A stretch of 45,121 nucleotides of DNA, from NCBI RefSeq assembly GCF_009911645.1, contig NZ_QWKI01000115.1:1-45121 (forward strand), in the 5' to 3' direction. A program made the position numbers and the translations under genes. Of the stretch, positions 33,133 through 42,018 are shown piece by piece. The number at the start of each line of letters is the position of its first letter. The first letter of the stretch is position 1. The DNA comes from Pseudoflavonifractor sp. 60. Its GTDB lineage: Bacteria > Bacillota > Clostridia > Oscillospirales > Oscillospiraceae. The notes beneath the pieces are model-generated. The model was given only the letters and a program-made list of their open reading frames with translations, was not told where the DNA came from and did no database searches.

Positions 33133-35667
33133 TCAGTCCTGAGCATCGCTGCGCTCGGACATCAGTTTGGTCAATGTGCTGCACAGCAGCTCAATATTAA
33201 TGGGCTTGGCCAGGTGGGCGTTCATGCCGGCCTGGGCCGTACGGCTGATATCCTCCGCAAAGGCGTTGGCGGTCAGCGCAATAATGGGAACAGTGCCGGC
33301 ATCGGGCCGGTCCAGGGCGCGGATAGCCTCTGCCGATTGACAGCCGTCCATCTCCGGCATCTGCATATCCATCAGAATGGCGTCAAAATACTGGAGCTCC
33401 GAATTCCGGAAGGCCTCCAGCGCCTCCAGACCATTCTCTGCCGGCGTCACATCGGCTCCCCGCATCTTCAGCAGCTCGGTGGCGATCTCCATGTTCAGCA
33501 GATTGTCCTCCGCCAGCAAAATCCGCCGGCCGGCCAGCTGAACAACGTCCTTCGGCTTCTGCTCCTGCACAGGCGGCAGGGCTTCGCTGGCGTCGAAGGG
33601 GATGGTCACTGAGAAGGTGGTCCCCACCCCCAGAGTGCTGTCCACCACGATCTGCCCGCCCATGCGGTTGATCAGATTCTTCACAATGGGCATCCCCAGT
33701 CCGGTGCCCATAACCTCCTTGGCGCCAAAGCGCACCTCCCGCTCGTAGGGGTCGAAGAGCTTGGGCAGGAACTCCTTGGACATACCTGTACCAGTGTCTG
33801 ACACCATCAGCAGATAGTTGTTCCGCTTGCCCTCGTCCATCTGCCGCAGGGTCACAGAGATCCGGTCCCCCTGCTTGGTAAACTTCATGGAGTTGGACAC
33901 CAGATTGTTGATGATCTGCCCCAGCCGGACGGGGTCGCCCTTAATCAACCGGTTTTTCACGTCGATGGAAAGCTGGAAGTCCTTGCCCTGGTCCAGCGCC
34001 TGGGCCTGGAAGGGAGACAGGCAGGTTTCAATAATCTCGCGCAGGTCAAAGGGCTTGATCTCCATGGAGACATTCCCCTGCTCCAGCCGGGAGATCTCCA
34101 GGATATCATTGATAAGCGCCAGAAGCTGCTGGCTGGCGGCTCCGATCTTATTCAGGTAGCCCACCATACTCTCCTTATCGCAGCCTTCCTGAAGGGCCAG
34201 GTTGGCCATACCGATAATAATGTTCAGGGGGGTACGCATATCGTGGCTCATTACCGAGAAGAACTGCTTCTGCGACCGCTCGCTCTGCGCCGCCGCAGAC
34301 AGAGCCCCCTTCAGCAGCTGCACCTGCCGCTGCTGCTCCTCCTTCTCGTCCTCCACATCCCGGAAGCAGATGACCACCTCGTTGGGTATCCTCTCCGGAT
34401 TGGCCAGCATACGTACGCTGATCCAGTGATCCTCCTCTCCGAACTTCCGCAAAAACTCGCCGCCGAAGTCCCGAACATCCTGCTCCACCAGCAACCGGAT
34501 ATTCTCCAGGCTGAAGTTTTGCAAAAACTCTTCTGAGGTCCACTCGTCCAAGGCGGCGGCAATCACCTTCAGCAACTCTCCATAGTCGCCGGTCGTCCCG
34601 GTCATTTGTTCCCGAACATGGGGGGAGGGCTTGGTCATCTCAAAGGTGCCTGTCACAATATTGACGCGGTAGAATGCGTAGTAGATATCCCCCATCACCT
34701 GAACCGTCTCGTTGACCCGTTTGGCCGCCCGGCTCAGCTTCCGGTCCCGCAGCCACATACCGAGAGCAACGCCCAGGAACAGCACCAGACCAATGGCGTA
34801 ATACACCAGAATGCTCTGGACCCCGGCCAGCAGGGTCTCGTAGGGGACGGTGAGGATGCACAGCCAGCCATTCTCGGTGTGCTGGTAGTACAGGCCACGG
34901 GTCAGCCCCTGCATCCCCATGATCTCGTTGTCTTTGCCATCCAGCTCGCCCCGGTTGACCCGGTCGAACAAATCCCTGGTGTAAACTTGGAGCTCCTCCT
35001 CCGTCGCCTCGAAGGGGATGTTGTAGTACAGCAGGGTCCCCTGGCCGTCCAGCACATAGTAAGCCCCCCCCACCGGCAGGTCCTGTATGGTGTGGTCGGC
35101 TCGGAAGTGCTCCAGGGGCACATCAATGGCGATGGCATTGTCACTTCCGGCGGCGGAGATTGCGGCGGTGACCACCATGCGTCCGTTATAGACATCACTG
35201 TCGTAGGCGTCAGTAAAGATCACCTCTCCCTCCGCCTCCATGGCCCGATGATACCAGAACTGGCTGGCGTAATCGTAGTCCCGGTCCCGTATGGCGCTGG
35301 CGGAGATAACCTGCCCGTTCAGCACGGCGCAGATATCCAGGCTGTTGGTGTCAATCAGGGTTGTGCTCTTGTTGAAGTAGTCCACCAGCCACGCCTCAAA
35401 CTGGTCCGCGTCAGTCCCCTGTCTGTCCATATCCTCCAGATAAAACATGGCCATGGTCAGGATGCGGTCGTATTCGTCCATCTGGCTGTTCTCGTCGTTG
35501 GCGTAGCTGGTCACCAGGTTTTTTCCCATGATTCTGGCGTTATCCAGCAACAGCTGCTGGCTCATAAGCATACCAGCTGCGCCTATCGCCACAAACAAGG
35601 CTAGAATTACCAGTATCCGCCAGCTGCTCCACTGACGGGGCGATCCTCTTACCTTCTTGTGTTGCAT
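33133..35667 (-). CDS. Hybrid sensor histidine kinase (extracellular sensor, PAS, HisKA, HATPase, REC)
   Basis: An 844-residue membrane kinase. ATG 35667 (MQHKKVRGSPRQ) was chosen for AAGGAG seven bases upstream; the frame opens earlier at 35712. Membrane helices at about 16-38 and 288-312 bracket an extracellular sensor of about 250 residues that looks like a double Cache domain (GGAYYVLDGQGTLLYYN, GWLCILTVPYETLLAG). A PAS-like region (about 320-440) follows, then HisKA with H-box FFSVMSHDMRTPLN, ATPase with NNLVSNSMKFT, SDTGTGMS and GTGLGMPIVKN, and a receiver with DAILMDMQMPEMDG and Lys in HLAKPIN. The HD-GYP regulator and HPt follow on the same strand. The ligand is unknown; Cache domains often bind amino or organic acids. 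Confidence 0.95.
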   Translation of the reverse strand: MQHKKVRGSPRQWSSWRILVILALFVAIGAAGMLMSQQLLLDNARIMGKNLVTSYANDENSQMDEYDRILTMAMFYLEDMDRQGTDADQFEAWLVDYFNKSTTLIDTNSLDICAVLNGQVISASAIRDRDYDYASQFWYHRAMEAEGEVIFTDAYDSDVYNGRMVVTAAISAAGSDNAIAIDVPLEHFRADHTIQDLPVGGAYYVLDGQGTLLYYNIPFEATEEELQVYTRDLFDRVNRGELDGKDNEIMGMQGLTRGLYYQHTENGWLCILTVPYETLLAGVQSILVYYAIGLVLFLGVALGMWLRDRKLSRAAKRVNETVQVMGDIYYAFYRVNIVTGTFEMTKPSPHVREQMTGTTGDYGELLKVIAAALDEWTSEEFLQNFSLENIRLLVEQDVRDFGGEFLRKFGEEDHWISVRMLANPERIPNEVVICFRDVEDEKEEQQRQVQLLKGALSAAAQSERSQKQFFSVMSHDMRTPLNIIIGMANLALQEGCDKESMVGYLNKIGAASQQLLALINDILEISRLEQGNVSMEIKPFDLREIIETCLSPFQAQALDQGKDFQLSIDVKNRLIKGDPVRLGQIINNLVSNSMKFTKQGDRISVTLRQMDEGKRNNYLLMVSDTGTGMSKEFLPKLFDPYEREVRFGAKEVMGTGLGMPIVKNLINRMGGQIVVDSTLGVGTTFSVTIPFDASEALPPVQEQKPKDVVQLAGRRILLAEDNLLNMEIATELLKMRGADVTPAENGLEALEAFRNSELQYFDAILMDMQMPEMDGCQSAEAIRALDRPDAGTVPIIALTANAFAEDISRTAQAGMNAHLAKPINIELLCSTLTKLMSERSDAQD

Positions 35668-35751
35668 ATTGCTCACTCCTTGCCTGGTCAAGCTCCCGTC
35701 TGGCAAACCCATCCCTCTTCTGCTGAATGGGCAGATAGTTTTTCAAGATAT

Positions 35752-35780
35752 AGTATAGCATATTTCGCCCCTGGTGTAAA
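35752..35780 (-). promoter_or_regulatory. Promoter of the hybrid kinase operon
   Basis: Minus-strand TTTACA (complement of 35775-35780) and TATACT (complement of 35752-35757), 17-bp spacer, about 85 bp before the kinase start. It diverges from the asnS promoter, with the two -35 boxes about 30 bp apart. Confidence 0.78.
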
Positions 35781-35809
35781 GATACTTTGCTAAAATTCGG
35801 AGCCTCCAC

Positions 35810-35838
35810 TTGCCAAGCGGGATAAAAGGCATTATAAT
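35810..35838 (+). promoter_or_regulatory. Promoter of asnS
   Basis: TTGCCA (35810-35815) and TATAAT (35833-35838), 17-bp spacer. The leader to the ATG at 35901 is about 55 bases, too short for a T-box riboswitch. Confidence 0.8.
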
Positions 35839-35900
35839 AGGAAAGCCTTACCTAACACCGGGGAGGGCCAACAATTCTGCACGATTTGGAGAGGATATCT

Positions 35901-37295
35901 ATGGAACGCACCACCATCGCCGCCATCTTTGCCGATCAGGAAAAGCTGGGCGGCCAGACCGTCACCGTAATGGGCTGGGCCCGGACCATCCGCGACATGA
36001 AAACCTTCGGTTTTATCGAGCTCAACGACGGCTCCTGCTTTAAAAACCTTCAGGTGGTCATGGACGCCAATACTCTGGCCAATTACAAGGAGATCGCCGG
36101 TCAGAATGTGGGGGCCGCCCTCGCCGTTCGGGGCGAGGTGGTGCTCACCCCCCAGGCCAAGCAGCCCCTGGAGATCAAGGCCGCCTCCATCGACGTGGAG
36201 GGACCCTCCACCCCCGACTACCCCCTGCAAAAAAAGCGCCACAGCGTGGAGTATCTGCGCTCCATCCAGCACCTGCGCCCCCGGACCAACCTGTTCTCCG
36301 CCGCTTTCCGGGTGCGCTCCGTGGCCGCCCACGCAGTCCACTGCTTCTTCCAGGACCGGGGCTTTGTCTACGTCCACACCCCTATTATCACCGGCAGCGA
36401 CTGCGAGGGGGCCGGCGAGATGTTCCAGGTGACCACCCTGGACCTGAACAATCCCCCCCACACCCCCGACGGCCAGATCGACTACTCCAAGGACTTCTTC
36501 GGCAAGCAGACCAGCCTCACCGTCTCCGGCCAGCTCAACGCCGAGAACTTCGCTATGGCCTTCGGCAATGTGTACACCTTCGGCCCCACCTTCCGGGCGG
36601 AGAACTCCAACACCCAGCGCCACGCCGCCGAGTTCTGGATGATCGAGCCCGAGATGGCCTTCGCCGACCTCCCCGACTATATGGACACCGCCGAGGCCAT
36701 GATTAAGCACATCATAAAAACCGTGCTGGAGCGCTGCCCCGACGAGATCAGCTTCTTCAACTCCTTTGTGGACAAGGGCCTGAAGGAGCGGCTGGAGCAC
36801 GTGGCCTCCTCCGACTTCGCCCGGGTCAGCTACACCGAGGCGGTGGAGATTTTGAAGAAGAACAACGACAAGTTCGACTTTAAGGTGGAGTGGGGCTGTG
36901 ACCTCCAGACCGAGCACGAGCGCTACCTCACCGAGCAAGTGTACCAGCGCCCGGTGTTCGTCACCGACTACCCCAAGGAAATCAAGGCCTTCTATATGCG
37001 CCTCAACGACGACGGGAAAACCGTGGCCGCCGCCGACTGCCTGGTCCCCGGTATCGGGGAGATCATCGGCGGCTCCCAGCGCGAGGAGCGGCTTGACCTG
37101 CTGGAGGGGCGGATCAGGGAGCTGGGCATGAATCCGGAGGATTACTGGTGGTACTGCGACCTGCGCCGCTACGGCTCCTGCCGCCACGCCGGCTACGGCC
37201 TGGGCTTTGAGCGGATGGTGATGTACCTCACCGGCATCAACAATATCCGGGACGTGGAGCTCCACCCCCGCACCGTGGGCAACGCAGAGTTCTGA
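35901..37295 (+). CDS. asnS: Asparaginyl-tRNA synthetase
   Basis: A 464-residue class IIb synthetase. The start ATG 35901 ([12 protein letters not shown]) has GGAGAGG upstream; a TTG at 35886 overlaps it. The N-terminal OB-fold (about 15-110; [20 protein letters not shown]) binds the anticodon. Motif 1 is in [21 protein letters not shown], motif 2 in [23 protein letters not shown], and motif 3 is [15 protein letters not shown]. The stop overlaps the next ATG by one base (TGATG). Confidence 0.97.
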   Translation: MERTTIAAIFADQEKLGGQTVTVMGWARTIRDMKTFGFIELNDGSCFKNLQVVMDANTLANYKEIAGQNVGAALAVRGEVVLTPQAKQPLEIKAASIDVEGPSTPDYPLQKKRHSVEYLRSIQHLRPRTNLFSAAFRVRSVAAHAVHCFFQDRGFVYVHTPIITGSDCEGAGEMFQVTTLDLNNPPHTPDGQIDYSKDFFGKQTSLTVSGQLNAENFAMAFGNVYTFGPTFRAENSNTQRHAAEFWMIEPEMAFADLPDYMDTAEAMIKHIIKTVLERCPDEISFFNSFVDKGLKERLEHVASSDFARVSYTEAVEILKKNNDKFDFKVEWGCDLQTEHERYLTEQVYQRPVFVTDYPKEIKAFYMRLNDDGKTVAAADCLVPGIGEIIGGSQREERLDLLEGRIRELGMNPEDYWWYCDLRRYGSCRHAGYGLGFERMVMYLTGINNIRDVELHPRTVGNAEF

Positions 37296-37591
37296 TGAAG
37301 TCCGAATTGGAGAAAATCCCAGGCGTGGGCCCCAATATGGCAAAGCACCTGGAGGCCATAGGCTGTTCCACCCTGGACTCCCTGAAGGGGCAGGACCCGG
37401 AGAAGCTCTACCGGCGGGACTGTCTGGCCCAGGGCTGCCAGGTGGACCGGTGCGCGCTGTATGTGTACCGGCTGGCGGTGTATTACGCGGAGCACGGAGA
37501 CTGTCCCCCGGACAGTGCGGAACTGGTGGGATTGGAAGGATTAAAGCGGTTCCCCGGCGGATGTCGGGGAACCATTTTTATACCCGGTTGA
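37295..37591 (+). CDS. Helix-hairpin-helix protein, Cdd1 (PF11731) type
   Basis: A 98-residue protein with an N-terminal helix-hairpin-helix IPGVGPNMAKHLEAIG, followed by LKGQDPEKLYRRDC and CQVDRCALYVYRLAVYYAEHG. This pattern matches the remembered Cdd1/'pathogenicity locus' family, small HhH proteins of unknown role, possibly DNA-binding. ATG 37295 overlaps the asnS stop. The C-terminal residues (GLKRFPGGCRGTIFIPG) are the translation of the terminator hairpin at 37548-37579, so the natural stop may have been lost or the end is non-essential; family members end earlier. It converges with, and overlaps by 14 bases, the dehydrogenase gene on the other strand. Confidence 0.78.
   Translation: MKSELEKIPGVGPNMAKHLEAIGCSTLDSLKGQDPEKLYRRDCLAQGCQVDRCALYVYRLAVYYAEHGDCPPDSAELVGLEGLKRFPGGCRGTIFIPG
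37548..37579. terminator. Terminator lying inside the 3' end of the HhH gene
   Basis: GGTTCCCCG (37548-37556) pairs with CGGGGAACC (37565-37573), loop of eight, then ATTTTTA. It is placed between the convergent asnS-HhH and dehydrogenase genes and overlaps the last codons of the former. Confidence 0.75.
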
Positions 37592-38507
37592 CCAGCTCTT
37601 CCCCGGCCAGATAGCGGCGCAGGTTCTCCTGGGCCAGCTCCACGCACTTGCGCCGGGTGATCTCCAGCCGCATCCCCCCGGCCACATGGGGGGTGAGGAG
37701 CAGGCGGGGGGTGTCCCACAGGGGGCTGTCCGGGGGGAGGGGCTCCGGGTCGGTGACGTCCAGGGCGGCCCCCCACAGCTTGCCTGCCCCCATGGCCTCC
37801 GCCAGGGCATTCTGATCCAGCACCGTCCCTCGGCCCGCGCTGATGAGGATGGCGTCCTCCTTCATCAGGGCGATCCGCCGGGCGTCCATCAGCCCCGCCG
37901 TCTCCGGGGAGTGGGGCAGCACCAGAGCCACCACGTCGGCCTGGGGCAGCAGCTCATCCAGCCGGTCCATCGGGTAGACCTCATCAAAGCCCTCCGCCGG
38001 GCCCCGTACCGTCCGCTTCAGCCCCACGGTCCTGGCCCCCAGCCCTTGGCACAGTTTGGCGAAGTCGCTCCCCACGTGGCCCGCCCCTGCTACCAGCACG
38101 GTCCCGCCCATAATGGTCTTCATGGGGCCCTCGTCCTTCCACTGGCGGACCCGCTGGCTGTCCTGATAGGCGGGCAGACGGCGGCAGAGAGCCAGCAGGC
38201 AGGTGAGCATATGCTCGGCCACGCTGCGGCTGTTGGACCCGCTGGAGGAGGTGAACAGGACCCCCTCCGGCAGCATCCCGGCGTACTCGTCGGCCCCCGC
38301 CCACATGGTCTGGAACCACTTTAAATGGGCGGCCTCTTTCATCTTCTCCGGCCTGGGCCAGCCGAAGATCACCGTGGCGGCGGCCAGCTGCTCCGGCGTG
38401 ACGGTGCTGCTGCGGGCGAAGACGTGGACGGCATCGGGGGCAATGGCCTTAAACTCCTCCCGCTCCCCCTCCTTCAGCGGAAGAAGATTTAAAATGTATT
38501 CAGACAT
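37578..38507 (-). CDS. D-isomer specific 2-hydroxyacid dehydrogenase
   Basis: A 309-residue oxidoreductase of the D-2-hydroxyacid family. The dinucleotide loop is GAGHVG (141-146). The catalytic triad is visible: Arg226 (SAGRGTVLD), Glu255 (DPEPLP) and His274 (TPHVAGG). The acidic residue after the second strand is replaced by GLKRT (162-166), suggesting NADP(H) rather than NAD(H). Substrates range over glyoxylate, hydroxypyruvate and longer 2-keto acids; none can be singled out. It is a single-gene unit with its own promoter (38538-38566), on the opposite strand from asnS and recG. ATG 38507 has AAAGGAG. Confidence 0.93.
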   Translation of the reverse strand: MSEYILNLLPLKEGEREEFKAIAPDAVHVFARSSTVTPEQLAAATVIFGWPRPEKMKEAAHLKWFQTMWAGADEYAGMLPEGVLFTSSSGSNSRSVAEHMLTCLLALCRRLPAYQDSQRVRQWKDEGPMKTIMGGTVLVAGAGHVGSDFAKLCQGLGARTVGLKRTVRGPAEGFDEVYPMDRLDELLPQADVVALVLPHSPETAGLMDARRIALMKEDAILISAGRGTVLDQNALAEAMGAGKLWGAALDVTDPEPLPPDSPLWDTPRLLLTPHVAGGMRLEITRRKCVELAQENLRRYLAGEELVNRV

Positions 38508-38537
38508 GGGCGTTTCTCCTTTACGGATGTTTTCTCC

Positions 38538-38566
38538 ATTATAGCGGCTCCCGCCTTTTCTGGCAA
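38538..38566 (-). promoter_or_regulatory. Promoter of the hydroxyacid dehydrogenase
   Basis: Minus-strand TTGCCA (complement of 38561-38566) and TATAAT (complement of 38538-38543), 17-bp spacer, about 30 bp before the start codon. Confidence 0.78.
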
Positions 38567-38637
38567 GGACATTCTTCGCCTTTACTCCGCCAATCCCGGC
38601 GCTCCTCCGGGAGCACCAGAATCTATCTCTTTTCGCC

Positions 38638-38666
38638 TTTACTCAGCCCAAAAGCTGTGGTAAAAT
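38638..38666 (+). promoter_or_regulatory. Promoter of the recG unit
   Basis: TTTACT (38638-38643) and TAAAAT (38661-38666), 17-bp spacer, 33 bp before recG. The 13-mer TTCGCCTTTACTC that includes this -35 also occurs at 38575-38587. Confidence 0.72.
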
Positions 38667-38699
38667 AGAGGAACTACGCACTGAAGGGAGGCCGCCCCC

Positions 38700-40781
38700 A
38701 TGTCTGTCACCAGAGATACCCCCCTCACCAGCTTCCCCGGCGTGGGGGAGGCCCGGGCTAAAAAGCTGGAGAAGCTGGGGCTGACTGCCGCCGGTGACCT
38801 GCTCACCTACTATCCCCGGGACTACGAGGACCGGCGAACGCTCTACTCCATTCAGGACGCCCCTCTGGAGGGCCGGGTATGCGTTGCCGCCGTCATTGCA
38901 GAGCGCCCCCGGCTGGCCGCCCTGCGCCAGGGCTTGGATCTGGTCAAGGCCAGGGCGGTGGACGACGCCGGGACCCTGGACCTCACCTTTTTCAACCAGA
39001 ATTACGTGTGTCAATCCCTCCGCCCCGGAGAGGAGTATATCTTCTATGGTGCGGTGGAAAAGCGGGGCAGCCTCCACGCCATGGTCAACCCCATCTTTGA
39101 ACGGGCGGGCGGGCAGAGCTTTACCGGCTGCATCATGCCCGTCTACCCCCTCACCGCCGGCATCAGCAACCACCTGCTGGCCTCCCTGGTCCGGCGGGCC
39201 CTCCCCTGCGCCGCCTCCCTGTCCGAGACTCTGCCCCAGCACATCCGCCAGGAGCACCGGCTGGCTTCCCTGGAGTTTTCCATCAAAAACATACACTTTC
39301 CCGAACATGAGGAGGCCCTGGACCTGGCCAAGCGGCGGCTCACCTTCGAGGAACTGTTTTACCTGTCGGTGGGCCTCAGTTTTCTGCGGGACCGCCGGGA
39401 CCGGGCGGGCGGCGGACTGGTGATCCGGCCCCAGGACAAGGAAGCATTCCTCTCCCTCCTCCCCTTCGCTCCCACCCAGGCCCAGAGCCGGGTCATGGAC
39501 GAGGTGGCCGCCGACCTGTCCAGCGGAAGGCCCATGAACCGGCTGGTCCAGGGGGACGTGGGCTCCGGCAAAACCGCCGTGGCCGCCTGCGCCGGCTGGC
39601 TGTGCGCCGCCTCCGGCTTCCAAACCGCCCTGATGGCCCCCACCGAGGTACTGGCGGAGCAGCACTTTCGCTCCCTGTCCCAGCTGCTGGCTCCGGCGGG
39701 GGTGCGGGTGGGACTGCTCACCGGGGCGCTGACCGCCGCCGAGAAAAGAAAGACCCACGCCGCCCTGGCCGCAGGGGAGATCGACTTGATCGTGGGCACC
39801 CACGCCCTCATCTCCGCCGGGGTCAAGTTCTCCCGGCTGGCCCTCATTGTGGCCGACGAGCAGCACCGCTTCGGCGTGGCCCAGCGGGCGGCTCTGGCGG
39901 CCAAAAGCGGAGAGGATGTGACCCCCCACGTGCTGGTCATGTCCGCGACCCCTATCCCCCGGACCCTGGCCCTTATCATCTACGGGGACCTGGACGTGTC
40001 AGTCATCGACCAGCTCCCCCCGGGGCGGACCCCCATCTCCACCTATGTGGTGCGGGAGGACAAGCGTCAGCGGATGTACAACTTTGTCCGGGAACAGGTG
40101 GGCCAGGGACGGCAGGTGTATATCATCTGTCCCGCCGTGGGGGAGGACCCGGAAGCAGGGGAGGCCTCCGCTGCCACAGAGCTGAAGGCGGTAAAGAGCT
40201 ACACCGAGAAGCTGCAAAGGGAGGTCTTCCCGGAGCTGACTGTGGGTCTGCTCCACGGCAAAATGCGCCCCAAGGAAAAGGAGGCCGCCATGTCCGCCTT
40301 CGTCAGGGGGGAAACCCAGGTGCTGGTGTCCACCACAGTGGTGGAGGTGGGGGTGGACGTGCCCAACGCCTCCCTTATCATCATTGAGAACGCCGACCGC
40401 TTTGGCCTCAGCCAGCTTCACCAGCTCCGGGGCCGGGTGGGCCGGGGAAAGCACCCCTCCCACTGCGTCCTCATCACTTCGACCCGCAGTCTGGAGGCCA
40501 TGCAGCGGCTGCGGACCCTGGCCTCCACCACCGACGGCTTTAAAATTTCCGAGGAGGATCTGAAGGCCAGGGGACCGGGGGACTTCTTCGGCAACCGCCA
40601 GCACGGCCTGCCCCAGATGAAGCTGGCCGACCTGGCGGGGGATATGCGCCTGCTCAGCGAGACTCAGGAGGCCGCCCGGTCCCTTCTGGCCGGCGACCCT
40701 CAGCTGGCCCTGCCGGAAAACCAGCCCGTGCTGGAGCGGGTGCGCCGGCTCTTTGCCGACACCCCCGACATTTTTAACTAG
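38700..40781 (+). CDS. recG: ATP-dependent DNA helicase RecG
   Basis: A 693-residue superfamily 2 helicase that remodels stalled forks and Holliday junctions. The N-terminal wedge domain begins TPLTSFPGVGEARAKKLEKL and includes the OB-fold. Motif I is GDVGSGKT (about 285-292), Ia MAPTEVLAEQH, II DEQHRFG (the RecG-type DEQH), III MSATPIPRT, IV/V VLVSTTVVEVGVDVPNA and VI QLRGRVGRG. The C-terminal ARGPGDFFGNRQHGLPQMKLADL is diagnostic. ATG 38700 follows GAAGGGAGG. A GNAT acetyltransferase follows by 12 bp. Confidence 0.97.
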   Translation: MSVTRDTPLTSFPGVGEARAKKLEKLGLTAAGDLLTYYPRDYEDRRTLYSIQDAPLEGRVCVAAVIAERPRLAALRQGLDLVKARAVDDAGTLDLTFFNQNYVCQSLRPGEEYIFYGAVEKRGSLHAMVNPIFERAGGQSFTGCIMPVYPLTAGISNHLLASLVRRALPCAASLSETLPQHIRQEHRLASLEFSIKNIHFPEHEEALDLAKRRLTFEELFYLSVGLSFLRDRRDRAGGGLVIRPQDKEAFLSLLPFAPTQAQSRVMDEVAADLSSGRPMNRLVQGDVGSGKTAVAACAGWLCAASGFQTALMAPTEVLAEQHFRSLSQLLAPAGVRVGLLTGALTAAEKRKTHAALAAGEIDLIVGTHALISAGVKFSRLALIVADEQHRFGVAQRAALAAKSGEDVTPHVLVMSATPIPRTLALIIYGDLDVSVIDQLPPGRTPISTYVVREDKRQRMYNFVREQVGQGRQVYIICPAVGEDPEAGEASAATELKAVKSYTEKLQREVFPELTVGLLHGKMRPKEKEAAMSAFVRGETQVLVSTTVVEVGVDVPNASLIIIENADRFGLSQLHQLRGRVGRGKHPSHCVLITSTRSLEAMQRLRTLASTTDGFKISEEDLKARGPGDFFGNRQHGLPQMKLADLAGDMRLLSETQEAARSLLAGDPQLALPENQPVLERVRRLFADTPDIFN

Positions 40782-40793
40782 GAGGAGAACAGC

Positions 40794-41246
40794 GTGCTCA
40801 CCTTTCGTGATATTCTGCCGGAGGACCGGGAGCTGGTCCTGCCCATGGTAAACGACTTCTACCACAGCGACGCGGTGGACCACCCGGTGGACCCCGCCAT
40901 TCTGGAGCGCTCCTTTCTGGACGCCGCCGACCCCGCCCAGCCCCTGCTCAGGGGACTGCTCATCCAGCAGGATGGAATGGAGGCCGGATATCTGTATATC
41001 ACCCAGTGCTACTCCGCCGAGGTGGGGGGCTTATGCGTCTTTATTGAGGAAATTTATCTCAAGCCGGAGTTCCGGGGTCAGGGGCTGGGGAACCAGATCA
41101 TGGCCTGGCTGGAGGGGGCCTACCCCGCCGCCCGCCGCTTCCGGCTGGAGGTGACCCAGGCCAATCAGACCGCCGTCCGCCTGTATCAAAGGGCAGGCTA
41201 CCAGTTCCTCCACTACGACCAAATGGTGCTGGACAAGGTAAACTAG
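40794..41246 (+). CDS. GNAT-family N-acetyltransferase
   Basis: A 150-residue acetyltransferase. It starts at GTG 40794 (FRDILPEDRELVLPM) with AGGAGGAG upstream. The acetyl-CoA-binding motif A is KPEFRGQGLGNQIMAWLEG (RGQGLG), and the C-terminal VTQANQTAVRLYQRAGYQFL is motif B. LCVFIEEIYLKPEFR provides the central strand. The substrate is unknown. It follows recG by 12 bp, so is probably co-transcribed. Confidence 0.88.
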   Translation: MLTFRDILPEDRELVLPMVNDFYHSDAVDHPVDPAILERSFLDAADPAQPLLRGLLIQQDGMEAGYLYITQCYSAEVGGLCVFIEEIYLKPEFRGQGLGNQIMAWLEGAYPAARRFRLEVTQANQTAVRLYQRAGYQFLHYDQMVLDKVN

Positions 41247-41281
41247 CCCTTCTCACCCCGCCTGCTGAAAGGAGGGGGAAT

Positions 41282-41695
41282 ATGTCAACGAACCGCTCAG
41301 CGGAAAAAGGAGATAAAAATATGGACCACATGGAAAAAGTCCGGGAGCTCCGGGCACGCACCGATGTACACTTCAACTGCTGTCAGGCCGTTCTGGCCAC
41401 CTTTGCCCAGGACCTGGGCCTCACCGAGGAGCAGGCCTTCCGGCTGGGAGCCAACTTCGGCTCCGGGATGCGCTGCGGCTCAGCCTGCGGGGCCCTCACC
41501 GGAGGACTGATGGTGCTGGGCATGATGGGCTGCGGCGAGGAGCAGTCCAACACCTTCCGGAACAAATTCCGTGCCGACCACGGCGACATTAACTGCGCCG
41601 TCCTGCTGAAGGCCGCCCACGAGGCGGGCATCCCCCGAAAAACCCACTGCGACGGCCTGGTCTTTGAGGTAGTGGAGGCCCTTGACGCGCTTTAA
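41282..41695 (+). CDS. C_GCAxxG_C_C family putative redox protein
   Basis: A 137-residue protein with the cysteine pattern that names the family: CCQAV near the N-terminus, then MRCGSACGALTGGLMVLG (C-G-x-x-C-G) in the middle, and later cysteines NC(AV) and HC(DG). The helical layout matches the remembered C_GCAxxG_C_C (DUF/TIGR) family, possibly iron-sulfur or thiol-redox; biochemical function is unknown. Two starts are possible: ATG 41282 with AAGGAGG, and ATG 41321 (MDHMEKVREL) with AAGGAG, the latter closer to the usual family start. A strong hairpin follows. Confidence 0.87.
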   Translation: MSTNRSAEKGDKNMDHMEKVRELRARTDVHFNCCQAVLATFAQDLGLTEEQAFRLGANFGSGMRCGSACGALTGGLMVLGMMGCGEEQSNTFRNKFRADHGDINCAVLLKAAHEAGIPRKTHCDGLVFEVVEALDAL

Positions 41696-41702
41696 GCAAA
41701 AC

Positions 41703-41738
41703 CCACACAGGGGCGCCCCTTAGGGCGCCCCTGTGTGG
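41703..41738 (+). terminator. 16-bp perfect hairpin ending the recG unit
   Basis: CCACACAGGGGCGCCC (41703-41718) pairs exactly with 41723-41738 around CTTA. No T tract follows, but its stability and place after the gene ending at 41695 fit a terminator. Confidence 0.72.
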
Positions 41739-42018
41739 TGATCTGGAAGGATGGATGAAAAAGGAATGATGGGAGTAAAGGCTAAAAATCGCTCAATTTG
41801 CCGACAAGAGCGGCAGCCGACGCTTTGTTAAATTTTTAACCTTCCCTCTGCTCAAGACTTTACCACTCTGAAAGAAAAAATACCATCCCCAAATCCATTA
41901 TATATGACATTCTTATTTTACTATGATTTTGAGCATTCCGTGATTGCCTGCGCCATTCAAAACCGGGATACAACGCCGCCTGTTCCGTTGACCATCCTCA
42001 CAGAAAGGGGCCCTCTTC
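41739..42018 (+). other. Gene-free, AT-rich leader region before mutY
   Basis: No ORF has a ribosome site here. The region contains a small inverted repeat (GTTAAA..TTTAAC, 41827-41840), and a possible promoter TTTACC (41859-41864)/TACCAT (41881-41886) with a 16-bp spacer. It is richer in A and T than its flanks. The mutY ribosome site, AGAAAGGGG, is at the right end. Confidence 0.4.

Noticed and set aside
35839-35900. T-box riboswitch upstream of asnS
   Set aside because: Only about 55 bases separate the promoter and start, and there is no T-box sequence or terminator.
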